Of a stretch of 6,260 nucleotides of DNA, positions 1 to 6,260 are shown one piece after another. Both the position numbers and the translations under genes were made by a program. Numbering within the stretch: the first letter of the stretch is position 1; each line of letters starts with the position of its first letter. The notes under the pieces are model-generated. The model worked only from the letters and a program-made list of their open reading frames with translations, did not search any database and was not told where the DNA came from. The DNA is from an uncultured Bacteroidales bacterium (GTDB taxonomy: Bacteria > Bacteroidota > Bacteroidia > Bacteroidales > UBA932): the NCBI GenBank assembly GCA_945982095.1, contig CAMFRR010000058.1:1-6260 (forward strand). The letters run 5' to 3'.

Positions 1-65
1 AGATTGCTTCCGTGCAGGTCCCCGGAAGCCGGAGAGGCTTCCGGGGACCTGCACGGAAGCAATCT
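1..65. repeat. Perfect 30-bp inverted repeat (probable fold-back artefact)
   Basis: Bases 1-30 are the exact reverse complement of bases 36-65, with a 5-base loop (GGAGA, 31-35). The right arm encodes the conserved start of LpxB (A-S-G-D-L-H-G-S-N-L), so it is the native copy; the left arm encodes nothing LpxB-like in the same frame. The left arm runs to the first base of the window, so the palindrome may be longer than visible. A perfect palindrome centred in a conserved coding motif at a sequence end is the usual signature of a snap-back chimera from amplification, library preparation or assembly. A real inverted duplication cannot be excluded from this sequence alone. Confidence 0.95.
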
Positions 66-1185
66 CATGAAAGGACTCTTCGCCGAAGACAATGATGCGG
101 TGATACGTTTCAGGGGTGGAGAAATGATGCAGAAGGTCTTTCAGAAGATGAGCCGCAAGGACCTCGACCTTGCGGGCATGGCCTACGACTACAAGGAGGG
201 AGCAGTGATGGGCTTCGTTGAAGTTCTGGCCAAGGCCGGCAAGATTTTGCAGAACCTGGACGATTGCAAGCAGGACATTGTTGCATTCGACCCTGATGTA
301 ATAATTCTCATCGACTATCCCGGATTCAACCTCAAAATAGCCAAATGGGCTCACAAGCTGGGCTATAAGGTGTTCTATTACATAGCTCCTAAGGTATGGG
401 CCTCACGCGAGGGCCGTATTGCAAAGCTCAAGAGATACGTTGACCACCTTTTCATAATATTCCCTTTCGAAAAGGAGTATTTCGCCAAGCACGGCCTTCC
501 ATACACCTATTGCGGCAATCCCCTTGTCGATGCGGTGGATTCCTCCCCTGCCTCAACTCAGAGCCGTGAGGAGTTCCTTCAGGAAATGGGCATACACCCT
601 TCAAAGCATGTTGTGGCCCTGCTCGCCGGCAGCCGTCTCAATGAAGTGAAGACCATGATGCCTCTGTTCAATGAAGCAGCCCGCATGCTCCACGACAAAC
701 CGCAGTTCAAAGACTACATTTTCGTTGTTGCCGGTGCTCCGGGACGCGAAATCGACGACTACGGCTATTTTGAAAGAAGCTACATGCGTGTCATATTCGG
801 GCGCACATGGCAGATACTGCGCTCTGCCGATGCAGCAGCCATCAATTCCGGAACCGCATCGCTGGAAGCCGCATTGTTGGGCACACCTCAGGTTGTGGTA
901 TACAAGATAAGTTCCAAAATCAGCTACGCCATCGGCAAGATGATAATGAGGGCTCCATACATCTCGCTGGGCAATCTCTGCCTGGGCAGGATGGCATTCA
1001 AGGAGTTCTATCACTATGACGACTGCAATGCCAAGAATCTGGCAGCCGAGTTGGAGAAGCTTCTGCTGGATGAAAGCTATCGCCGCCACATGATGGAGGA
1101 CTATCAGCAGATACGCAACTCTCTGGGAGGACGCGGCGCATCCAGAGACATTGCCCACGCAATGGTCGAAATGCTTAAGAATTAA
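28..1185 (+). CDS. lpxB: Lipid-A-disaccharide synthase, 5' end missing
   Basis: LpxB (glycosyltransferase family GT19) joins UDP-2,3-diacylglucosamine to lipid X, releasing UDP and giving the lipid A disaccharide at the cytoplasmic face of the inner membrane. Visible family motifs, by base position: GEASGD-LHG (31-57), IDYPGFN (310-330, equivalent of the D-x-P-x-F-N motif), PKVWASREGR (388-417), CGNPLVD (511-531), LLAGSR (619-636) and NSGTASLEAAL (844-876, nucleotide-sugar-binding region). About 385 codons remain, close to full family length. The frame is open to the window edge, and a TTG at base 4 could serve as a start, but bases 1-27 belong to the fold-back arm and encode a non-homologous leader. 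The family normally has a short hydrophobic strand (roughly six residues) before GEASGD; that part and the true start are missing. Translation ends with TAA. The kinase gene follows after 23 bases on the same strand and may be co-transcribed. Confidence 0.95.
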   Translation, partial: AGEASGDLHGSNLMKGLFAEDNDAVIRFRGGEMMQKVFQKMSRKDLDLAGMAYDYKEGAVMGFVEVLAKAGKILQNLDDCKQDIVAFDPDVIILIDYPGFNLKIAKWAHKLGYKVFYYIAPKVWASREGRIAKLKRYVDHLFIIFPFEKEYFAKHGLPYTYCGNPLVDAVDSSPASTQSREEFLQEMGIHPSKHVVALLAGSRLNEVKTMMPLFNEAARMLHDKPQFKDYIFVVAGAPGREIDDYGYFERSYMRVIFGRTWQILRSADAAAINSGTASLEAALLGTPQVVVYKISSKISYAIGKMIMRAPYISLGNLCLGRMAFKEFYHYDDCNAKNLAAELEKLLLDESYRRHMMEDYQQIRNSLGGRGASRDIAHAMVEMLKN

Positions 1186-1208
1186 TCTCATATAATCTTT
1201 ATAAGCAC

Positions 1209-2873
1209 ATGGTCAAAATCTACTGTAAGAACACAGGACAGAGCAAAATGTTCAACGAAGGCAGCTATCTTGCTGACATCGTTGGAGAATTTGATTTCGA
1301 GAGGCCTTATCCCATACTTGCCGCCAAGGTGAACAATGTGGTTGAAGGTCTGAAGTACAGGATATTCAACAACAGGGATGTGGAATTTCTGGATTTCAGG
1401 ACCTATGCCGGACGCAATGTTTACTGCCGTTCACTCTGTTTCCTCTTGCACAAGGCCGCACAGGATCTGTTTCCAGGCTGCCACTTGACCATGAGACGCC
1501 CGATTTCCAAGGGTTATTACGTGGAGATGGTCAAAGCTGACGGCAGCGTTGAGCTCACAGAAGAGGAAATAGCTGCAATACGCAAGCGCATGCAGCAGAT
1601 AGTCCTGTCCAAAATCCCCTTCCGTCGCCACGAGGTACGTATAGAGGAAGCCATAGAGCTTTTCAGCAGCATAGCTTGCGAAGACAAGGTCAAGCTGCTG
1701 TCCACAAGCGACAGGGTATATGTCAGCTACTATACTCTGGACGGCACTCCTGACATTTATTATGGCCCACTGCTTCCTTCAGTGGAACATCTCAAAGTGT
1801 GGAGCTTGCAAGCTTACCATGAAGGAATGCTGCTCAGGGTGCCTGACCGTCACAATCCCAAGGAGCTGGCCCCATTCGTAGACCAGCCCAAGACCTTCGA
1901 CATTCTGAAAGAGAGCATGGACTGGAACAGGATAATGGGCCTGAAGAATGTGGGAGATGTGAACAAGGCCATACAGAACGGAGGCACCAGAGGCCTGATT
2001 CAAGTGTCCGAGGCCCTTCAGGAGAAGAAAATCGTGCACATGGCTGAGGAGATATATGATAAATATATGGGGCCTGACAAGATACGCCTCGTACTCATCA
2101 CAGGCCCTTCAAGTTCAGGCAAGACCTCAATATGCAAAAAGCTGAGCACGCAGCTGTCGGCCTGCGGTCTCAAGCCCATATCTTTCTCAACTGATGATTA
2201 TTTCGTAAACCGCGTCGACACTCCGAAACTTCCCGACGGCTCCTATGATTTCGACAATTTCGACACCGTGGACCATGACGCCCTGCAGAAGGACCTGATG
2301 AGACTGCTTTCAGGAGAAAGAGTGGAAGTTCCTGAATATAACTTTGTTACAGGCATAAGAGAATATAAAGGCAAAACCCTCTGTCTGGAAGACAACTCCA
2401 TTCTTATAATTGAAGGCATACACGCCCTCAACCCTAAACTGACGGACATGGTGCCACAGAAGAGCATTTTCAAGATCTTCATCAATGCCATCACCTCATC
2501 CAGTCTGGACGACCACAACGGCATATCAACCAGCGACAACCGTCTGCTAAGGCGCATTATCAGAGACTACAACAAAGGAGCCTTCTCTGCCCGTCAGACC
2601 ATAGCCAATTGGCCAAATGTACGCAGGGCTGAAAGCCAGTGGATATATCCTTTCCAGGAGAATGCCGATGTGCTGTTCAATTCCGCCTATCTTATAGAGA
2701 TGGCCGTAGTGCGCAGCCATGCTGAGAAAATCCTCAATCAGGTACCGCGTTCTTGTCCTGAGTACAGCGAAGCGCACAGGCTGCTCAAGACCCTGCAGTT
2801 CTTCAATTATGTGTCTGATAAGGATGTGCCGGCTACATCGATGCTGAGAAGCTTCATAGGAGGCAATGAATAG
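1209..2873 (+). CDS. Nucleoside (uridine) kinase-like protein with ThrRS-like N-terminal half
   Basis: This 554-residue protein is predicted to phosphorylate a nucleoside, probably uridine or cytidine, in cytoplasmic pyrimidine salvage. Residues 1-60 look like a TGS domain. Residues about 65-230 resemble the second additional domain of threonyl-tRNA synthetase, including a Y-Y-G-P stretch at 184-187 where that family has C-R-G-P-H. Residues about 290-550 form the uridine kinase/phosphoribulokinase P-loop domain: Walker A GPSSSGKTS (299-307), STDDYF (327-332, substrate and Mg region) and IIEGIH (400-405, Walker B-like). The length fits the long Bacteroidota form; ordinary uridine kinases are about 200-230 residues. 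The ATG lies 23 bases after lpxB; no Shine-Dalgarno sequence is visible, as usual in this phylum. The front half keeps H81 but has Q85 where the HxxxH motif would place its second histidine, so metal binding there is doubtful. The kinase fold is certain; the exact substrate is not. Confidence 0.88.
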   Translation: MVKIYCKNTGQSKMFNEGSYLADIVGEFDFERPYPILAAKVNNVVEGLKYRIFNNRDVEFLDFRTYAGRNVYCRSLCFLLHKAAQDLFPGCHLTMRRPISKGYYVEMVKADGSVELTEEEIAAIRKRMQQIVLSKIPFRRHEVRIEEAIELFSSIACEDKVKLLSTSDRVYVSYYTLDGTPDIYYGPLLPSVEHLKVWSLQAYHEGMLLRVPDRHNPKELAPFVDQPKTFDILKESMDWNRIMGLKNVGDVNKAIQNGGTRGLIQVSEALQEKKIVHMAEEIYDKYMGPDKIRLVLITGPSSSGKTSICKKLSTQLSACGLKPISFSTDDYFVNRVDTPKLPDGSYDFDNFDTVDHDALQKDLMRLLSGERVEVPEYNFVTGIREYKGKTLCLEDNSILIIEGIHALNPKLTDMVPQKSIFKIFINAITSSSLDDHNGISTSDNRLLRRIIRDYNKGAFSARQTIANWPNVRRAESQWIYPFQENADVLFNSAYLIEMAVVRSHAEKILNQVPRSCPEYSEAHRLLKTLQFFNYVSDKDVPATSMLRSFIGGNE

Positions 2874-2876
2874 AGC

Positions 2877-4247
2877 CTAAGCCTTGCGGGTATAGATTAT
2901 AAGCTTCTGTCCTATGCGTATGGTATTGGACTTAAGCCCATTCCATTTCTTTATCTGTGCCACGCTGACCCCATACCTCCTGGCAATCTTGCCCAAGACA
3001 TCGCCGCTTTTCACCTTATATACGATGCGGTTGCCACTTCCTACGGCTCCGTCTTCAATCTTCTTGAGTTGAACAGGATTCAGGTATTCATCCAGTTTAT
3101 ACACATACAGAGAATCACCGGCATCTATTATGGCGTTGGTGTGTTCCATAGGTACCCTCACTACACAAGGATAGCTGTTGCCCGGAACTATCTTATGCAT
3201 GTACTGGGGATTCAATTTCTCCAACATAGATGAAGGAACTTTGGCCACCTCTTCCAACTGGCTGAAATGCAGGTTCCTACGTATCACCAAGGTATCCACA
3301 GGCACTGCAATGGCACTTGGTTTGGGCACTATCCCGTGTTCCTTATAATAGTGTGTCGCATACAGGGCACCCACAAAGGCAGGCACATAGCCCCTGGTCT
3401 CGCGCGGCAGATAATCATATATTTCCCAGAAATCACGCTTGCCCCCGCTGCGGCGTATGGCCTTGTTGACATTGCCCGCCCCGCAATTATATGAAGCTAT
3501 AGCCAGAGGCCAGTCCTTATAAATATCATATGCGTTCTTAAGATAGCGGGCGGCCCCAACTGTGCTCTTGACCGGATCCATACGCTCATCAGTGAAACTG
3601 TCTATGCGCATGCCGTAACCCTTGGCTGTGCCGTACATGAACTGCCACAGACCCTTTGCCCCTACACGTGAAGTTGCCGTAGGATTCATCATGCTCTCTA
3701 CTATCACAAGGGCCTTAAGCTCCAGAGGGAGGCCATAATGGGACAGAATCTCATCGAATAGAGGCCAATAGTATTCACAGTTTCCCATTACTTCAGCCAT
3801 GCGGGACTTGGTCTTCTCGCTGTAAAGCACGCAGGCATTCTTGATTATATTGTTGAAGGGCAAGCGTATAAAAGAATTGAGTCCGTCCAGACGCTGAACG
3901 AATACGGAATCCGGAACATCGCAGCTGAACTTTTCCGTCTCAAGGTCATATGCGGTTGAAAACACCTGATTCTGCATTGTGTACCAGACACGCACAAGGC
4001 TGTCACTCGGGCTGTATTCCGCATCGAAAGTATTGTCCTCCGAACCGCAGCACAATGAGTCAATAACGGAGAGATGCGAGCTTACGACTGCCTGCAGCGA
4101 ATCCACCACAGCCTGCAGCGAATCTCTCTGGCACAAGACTTTCTCATATTCAGCCTTTGCCTTTCTGGGCATTTTAACCTGTGCATTTGAAGTCAGGGAT
4201 GTGAGCAAGAGCAGAATCAAGCCAAGGACAAACAGTGTTCTCTTCAT
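2877..4247 (-). CDS. MltD-type membrane-bound or periplasmic lytic transglycosylase with LysM
   Basis: This 456-residue exported enzyme is predicted to cleave the MurNAc-GlcNAc bond of peptidoglycan, forming 1,6-anhydro-MurNAc ends. Residues 1-22 are a signal peptide (K-R, hydrophobic core, cleavage likely after S-N-A before Q23). There is no lipobox cysteine, unlike E. coli MltD. A heptad-rich segment (about 34-66) follows. The SLT domain spans about 155-305, with catalytic E184 in IVESMMNP, GAKGLWQFM (196-204) and ASYNCGAGNV (251-260). Residues about 324-366 look like a degenerate LysM (LEKLNPQY at 342-349). A clear LysM lies at 409-453 (YKVKSGDVLGKIARRYGVS), expected to bind glycan. The ATG is 1 base after the DUF5683 stop, so translation is probably coupled; this is the last gene of the parAB run. 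The stop is 3 bases from the convergent kinase stop. The enzyme class is secure; the gene name mltD is by analogy only. Confidence 0.93.
   Translation of the reverse strand: MKRTLFVLGLILLLLTSLTSNAQVKMPRKAKAEYEKVLCQRDSLQAVVDSLQAVVSSHLSVIDSLCCGSEDNTFDAEYSPSDSLVRVWYTMQNQVFSTAYDLETEKFSCDVPDSVFVQRLDGLNSFIRLPFNNIIKNACVLYSEKTKSRMAEVMGNCEYYWPLFDEILSHYGLPLELKALVIVESMMNPTATSRVGAKGLWQFMYGTAKGYGMRIDSFTDERMDPVKSTVGAARYLKNAYDIYKDWPLAIASYNCGAGNVNKAIRRSGGKRDFWEIYDYLPRETRGYVPAFVGALYATHYYKEHGIVPKPSAIAVPVDTLVIRRNLHFSQLEEVAKVPSSMLEKLNPQYMHKIVPGNSYPCVVRVPMEHTNAIIDAGDSLYVYKLDEYLNPVQLKKIEDGAVGSGNRIVYKVKSGDVLGKIARRYGVSVAQIKKWNGLKSNTIRIGQKLIIYTRKA
4090..4124 (-). repeat. 14-bp direct repeat with 21-bp period inside the transglycosylase gene
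   Basis: The plus-strand string GCCTGCAGCGAATC occurs at 4090-4103 and again at 4111-4124, offset by 21 bases. On the coding strand this gives two tandem copies of the heptad D-S-L-Q-A-V-V (residues 42-55), followed by a looser third unit ending V-I-D-S-L. The seven-residue period fits a short coiled coil or helical stalk between the signal peptide and the catalytic domain. Such repeats can gain or lose units by replication slippage without changing frame. Confidence 0.85.
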
Positions 4248-4248
4248 A

Positions 4249-5157
4249 TCAAAATCTCAAACCGAATGTTGCTCCCAGAGCCGGTTGGAAGGCATATGCA
4301 TTGCCCTCAGGCAGAGTGAGTGATGGGGATATGTGCATGGATACGTCTTTTGAGACATCAAAGTCTGTCATGTAGGAGAACACGTTTGCATCGATAATCT
4401 GCAGCAGATATACAGCAAAGAATGCCAGCATGCTATAGTCCTTGAGGCGCCGGTACTGGTCCCTGTAATATTTGGCCTGAGTGGCATTCACAGGACTGCC
4501 GCCTGTGTATCCTGGCTCGGAAACTTCCCTGTATATATCTCGGAAACGGTTGTAATTCAATAGGTTGGTATAATAGAAGTGGGCAGCTGTAGCCATGCCT
4601 CCCACATAAATAGGTATCTTCCAATACTCGCCGTTATAGGCTTGTCCCAGACCCGGACAGAGTATGGAATAAATGGCAGCCCTTCCGGCAAGGTGCTTGC
4701 GGTCTGATTTATAGCTTATGGCACCGTCCATAAGGGAGGCATAATAGAAAATTCCGGCACCTACGAAGCTGAGGGTACTTGCCAGCTTATGCCCCTGAAT
4801 GCCGCTCTTCTGATATTGGAAATGCATCACTGTTCCGGCTGTGAGACCGGCAGCAATGCCGCCATAATATATGGGAAGTTTCCAATACTGCTCATTATAT
4901 ATCTGAGAAGCCCCCGGAATGAAGATGGAGGTGCTGAACATGGTACCTATCCTCATGCTGCGCTTGTGGGCAAGGCCTCCGAATATTTCTTTGAAATTGA
5001 TGAGTTTGCTTGAGGTATCCGCCCCTGCGGTGCTGTCCACCTGGGTATATTTCTGATTGAAGGCCTCGTTGCGGAACTGGGCATGAGCCCCCGGCCTCCA
5101 CATGAAAAGGAAGCAGAGGATGCAAAACAAGACTGTAACGGAGTGCCTGTGGTTCAT
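4249..5157 (-). CDS. DUF5683-type envelope protein, function unknown
   Basis: This 302-residue protein is recognised from its family pattern and operon position; no biochemical role is known to me. Residues 1-26 are a signal peptide (hydrophobic 8-20, A-H-A cleavage before Q27). The hallmark P-G-x2-Q-x-Y-N-x2-Y-W-K-x-P-I-Y-x-G-G occurs twice, at residues 81-100 and 168-187, each followed by a hydrophobic glycine- and alanine-rich stretch. Further possible membrane segments lie near 127-146 and 242-260. The P-G-x-G-Q-x-Y-N-G core recalls TM2-like membrane proteins, an analogy only. Between them is a polar Y/R-rich region (200-240). The C terminus (P-A-L-G-A-T-F-G-L-R-F) ends in phenylalanine, which could suit an outer-membrane strand, but this is weak evidence. 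The start ATG is 4 bases after the parB stop and the TGA stop is 1 base before the transglycosylase ATG, so it is almost certainly co-expressed with both. Confidence 0.85.
   Translation of the reverse strand: MNHRHSVTVLFCILCFLFMWRPGAHAQFRNEAFNQKYTQVDSTAGADTSSKLINFKEIFGGLAHKRSMRIGTMFSTSIFIPGASQIYNEQYWKLPIYYGGIAAGLTAGTVMHFQYQKSGIQGHKLASTLSFVGAGIFYYASLMDGAISYKSDRKHLAGRAAIYSILCPGLGQAYNGEYWKIPIYVGGMATAAHFYYTNLLNYNRFRDIYREVSEPGYTGGSPVNATQAKYYRDQYRRLKDYSMLAFFAVYLLQIIDANVFSYMTDFDVSKDVSMHISPSLTLPEGNAYAFQPALGATFGLRF
4597..4932 (-). repeat. Internal duplication of the DUF5683 motif
   Basis: Two copies of one module lie 87 codons apart in the gene (residues about 76-102 and 163-189). Over the 22-residue core starting at P81 and P168, 14 positions are identical by eye, including PG, Q, YN, YWK, PIY and GG. 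The match shows in the DNA too: TTCCAATACT occurs on the plus strand at 4619-4628 and 4880-4889, exactly 261 bases apart. The pattern fits an old tandem duplication that has diverged in its flanks while the core stayed under selection. Confidence 0.8.
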
Positions 5158-5161
5158 GAGC

Positions 5162-6106
5162 TTATAGATTATGTTCCTCCAGCATGCGGCAGAAGTCCTC
5201 TACCTGGCGGAGGCTTTTGAAATGTATGGTCATGCTGCCCTTTCCGTCCGGACCCGCCTTGACCGACACCTTCTTATCAAAAAATGAGCCCAGCCAGCTG
5301 CTGGCCCTGATTATGCGCTCGTCGGAAAGCAGGGCGTCAGAATGTTTCCTCTCTGTATTCGGATGTGGGTCTGAAGCCGTCTCCAAATCTTTGATTCTCT
5401 GCTCCAAAGCCCTAACGCTCAATCCGTTACGTATAATCTCATCACACAGTTTCTCCTGCAGGCGTGAATCTTCAAGACTGAGCAGCACCTTGGCATGGCC
5501 CACAGACACATTGCCCACCTTCAGGTCATACTGAACTTTGGCCGGAAGTTTGAGAAGGCGCAGATAATTTGCCACCGACACCCTTCCCTTGCCTATTCTG
5601 GACGCAAGTTGCTCCTGTGTCAGATGGCATTCCTCCATAAGACGCTGGTAAGACATCGCCACCTCGATAGGATCCAGATCCGCCCTTTGCACATTCTCCA
5701 CTATGGCCATCTCCAACATGCCTGTATCATCGGCATTGCGTATATATGCAGGCACAGTGTCAAGACCCGCCATGGTGGCAGCCCTGTAACGTCTTTCACC
5801 GCTTATGATTTGATAACGTTCATCGGAAATGCGGCGCACGGTGATGGGCTGTATCATGCCCAGGGATTTGATGCTTGCCGCCAACTCTTCCATAGCCTCA
5901 CGGTCAAAGGACACACGGGGCTGATAAGGATTAGGCTCAATCTTGGAGATTTCCAGAGACAATATCTCCCCTCCCTTAGCATTTCTGACAAGGGCAGGTG
6001 TGGAGTTCACATATTGAACGGGCTTGCGTACAGGTGAGAAATCCAAGTCATCGTCGCCGAGCAGCGCACCCAGGCCTCTGCCCAGTCCTCTCTGTTGTTT
6101 TGCCAT
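5162..6106 (-). CDS. parB: Chromosome-partitioning protein ParB (Spo0J/Noc family)
   Basis: ParB binds parS sites near the origin, spreads as a CTP-loaded clamp, and stimulates ParA to separate sister origins. All expected parts are present in 314 residues. The N-terminal GLGRGLGALL (7-16) is the ParA-stimulating peptide. The ParB/Srx nuclease-like domain (about 48-140) contains NPYQPR (59-64), the CTP-binding GERRYRAA (103-110) and ENVQRADLDPIE (137-148). The helix-turn-helix for parS lies at about 162-185 (LTQEQLASRIGKGRVSVANY). The KorB-like region runs to about 240, then a charged linker (241-262) leads to the C-terminal dimerisation domain (265-314). The ATG before A-K-Q-Q-R fits the usual M-x-K-x-R-G-L-G-R-G-L start. 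It begins 17 bases after the parA stop, with no purine-rich ribosome site. No residue loss is apparent, so it should be functional. Confidence 0.97.
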   Translation of the reverse strand: MAKQQRGLGRGLGALLGDDDLDFSPVRKPVQYVNSTPALVRNAKGGEILSLEISKIEPNPYQPRVSFDREAMEELAASIKSLGMIQPITVRRISDERYQIISGERRYRAATMAGLDTVPAYIRNADDTGMLEMAIVENVQRADLDPIEVAMSYQRLMEECHLTQEQLASRIGKGRVSVANYLRLLKLPAKVQYDLKVGNVSVGHAKVLLSLEDSRLQEKLCDEIIRNGLSVRALEQRIKDLETASDPHPNTERKHSDALLSDERIIRASSWLGSFFDKKVSVKAGPDGKGSMTIHFKSLRQVEDFCRMLEEHNL

Positions 6107-6123
6107 AGAACGTAACTTGATAA

Positions 6124-6260
6124 TTATTGGAGATTATGCTTGATAACTTCGTTTGCAAGGTTCATGTAATTGGATGTGCCCGGGCACATTACGTCGTACA
6201 TCACTATAGGTTTGCCGTGGGATGGAGCCTCGCTGAGCCTTATGTTGCGCTGTATGACAG
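6124..6260 (-). CDS. parA: ParA/Soj family partition ATPase, C-terminal fragment cut by the window edge
   Basis: Only the last 44 codons and the TAA stop are inside the window. The translation starts V-I-Q-R-N-I-R-L-S-E-A-P-S-H-G-K-P-I, the well-known ParA/Soj C-terminal signature (I-P-R-N-V-R-L-S-E-A-P-S-x-G-x-P), then Y-D, G-T-S-N-Y-M and L-A-N-E-V-I, matching the final helix. The protein is the deviant Walker-type ATPase that works with ParB on the nucleoid to move origins. The Walker A motif and most of the protein lie beyond base 6260, so its integrity cannot be judged. This is a window cut, not a broken gene: the reading frame runs cleanly off the edge. The stop is 17 bases before the parB start. 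Confidence 0.95.
   Translation of the reverse strand, partial: VIQRNIRLSEAPSHGKPIVMYDVMCPGTSNYMNLANEVIKHNLQ

Noticed and set aside
4..30. TTG at base 4 as the lpxB start codon
   Set aside because: It lies in the left arm of the fold-back palindrome and the residues it adds do not resemble any LpxB N terminus; the true start is outside the visible sequence.
601..1191. Long open frame antisense to lpxB (196 codons)
   Set aside because: It lies wholly opposite a well-conserved enzyme gene, is rich in Cys, His and Gln as expected of an antisense shadow, and resembles no family.
1191..1208. TATAAT followed by an AT-rich stretch just before the kinase ATG, as a promoter
   Set aside because: Bacteroidota primary promoters use TAnnTTTG with a TTG-type upstream element, neither of which fits. 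Transcription would also begin only a few bases before the ATG. The match is probably chance in an AT-rich gap.
2858..2880. AGGC...GCCT pairing at the convergent stops as a terminator
   Set aside because: The stem is only about four base pairs around a ten-base loop and has no following T-tract.
3660..3675. CACGTG with partial flanking match to parS, inside the transglycosylase gene
   Set aside because: Only about 9 of 16 positions match the common parS palindrome and the left flank does not mirror the right. It is explained by coding for T-S-R-V.
5495..6037. Long open frame antisense to parB (180 codons)
   Set aside because: It mirrors the conserved ParB coding region and has His-rich, non-domain composition; no independent start signal is visible.

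Overview
The window looks like chromosomal core sequence from a Bacteroidota member, most likely order Bacteroidales. The evidence is the gene content (Bacteroidales-type LpxB, a long nucleoside kinase with a threonyl-tRNA-synthetase-like front half, and ParA-ParB followed by a DUF5683 protein and a LysM lytic transglycosylase), the lack of Shine-Dalgarno sequences before the starts, and near-gapless gene packing. I cannot name a genus from this stretch.

Layout. Bases 1-65 form a perfect inverted repeat (30-base arms, 5-base loop) whose left arm replaces the true 5' end of lpxB; it looks like a fold-back at a contig end. Two plus-strand genes follow: lpxB (28-1185, 5' end missing) and a nucleoside/uridine kinase-like gene (1209-2873). 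They meet, with only 3 bases between stop codons, a tightly packed minus-strand run read from right to left: parA (only its last 44 codons, 6124-6260), parB (5162-6106), a DUF5683 membrane or envelope protein (4249-5157) and an MltD-type lytic transglycosylase (2877-4247). Gaps inside that run are 17, 4 and 1 bases, so it is very probably one transcript. No non-coding stretch exceeds 23 bases. There are no RNA genes, mobile elements or CRISPR arrays, and no convincing promoter or terminator.

How the genes work together. LpxB makes the lipid A disaccharide of the outer membrane. The kinase is predicted to act in pyrimidine nucleoside salvage. ParA and ParB move and organise the replicated chromosome origin; the two exported proteins encoded behind them are a peptidoglycan-cleaving enzyme and an uncharacterised membrane-associated protein. 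The minus-strand operon therefore couples chromosome segregation to envelope remodelling, at least at the level of expression. I see no new defence or mobile system. The least understood items are the DUF5683 protein, which carries an internal duplication, and the tRNA-synthetase-like half of the kinase, which seems to have lost its metal-binding residues.
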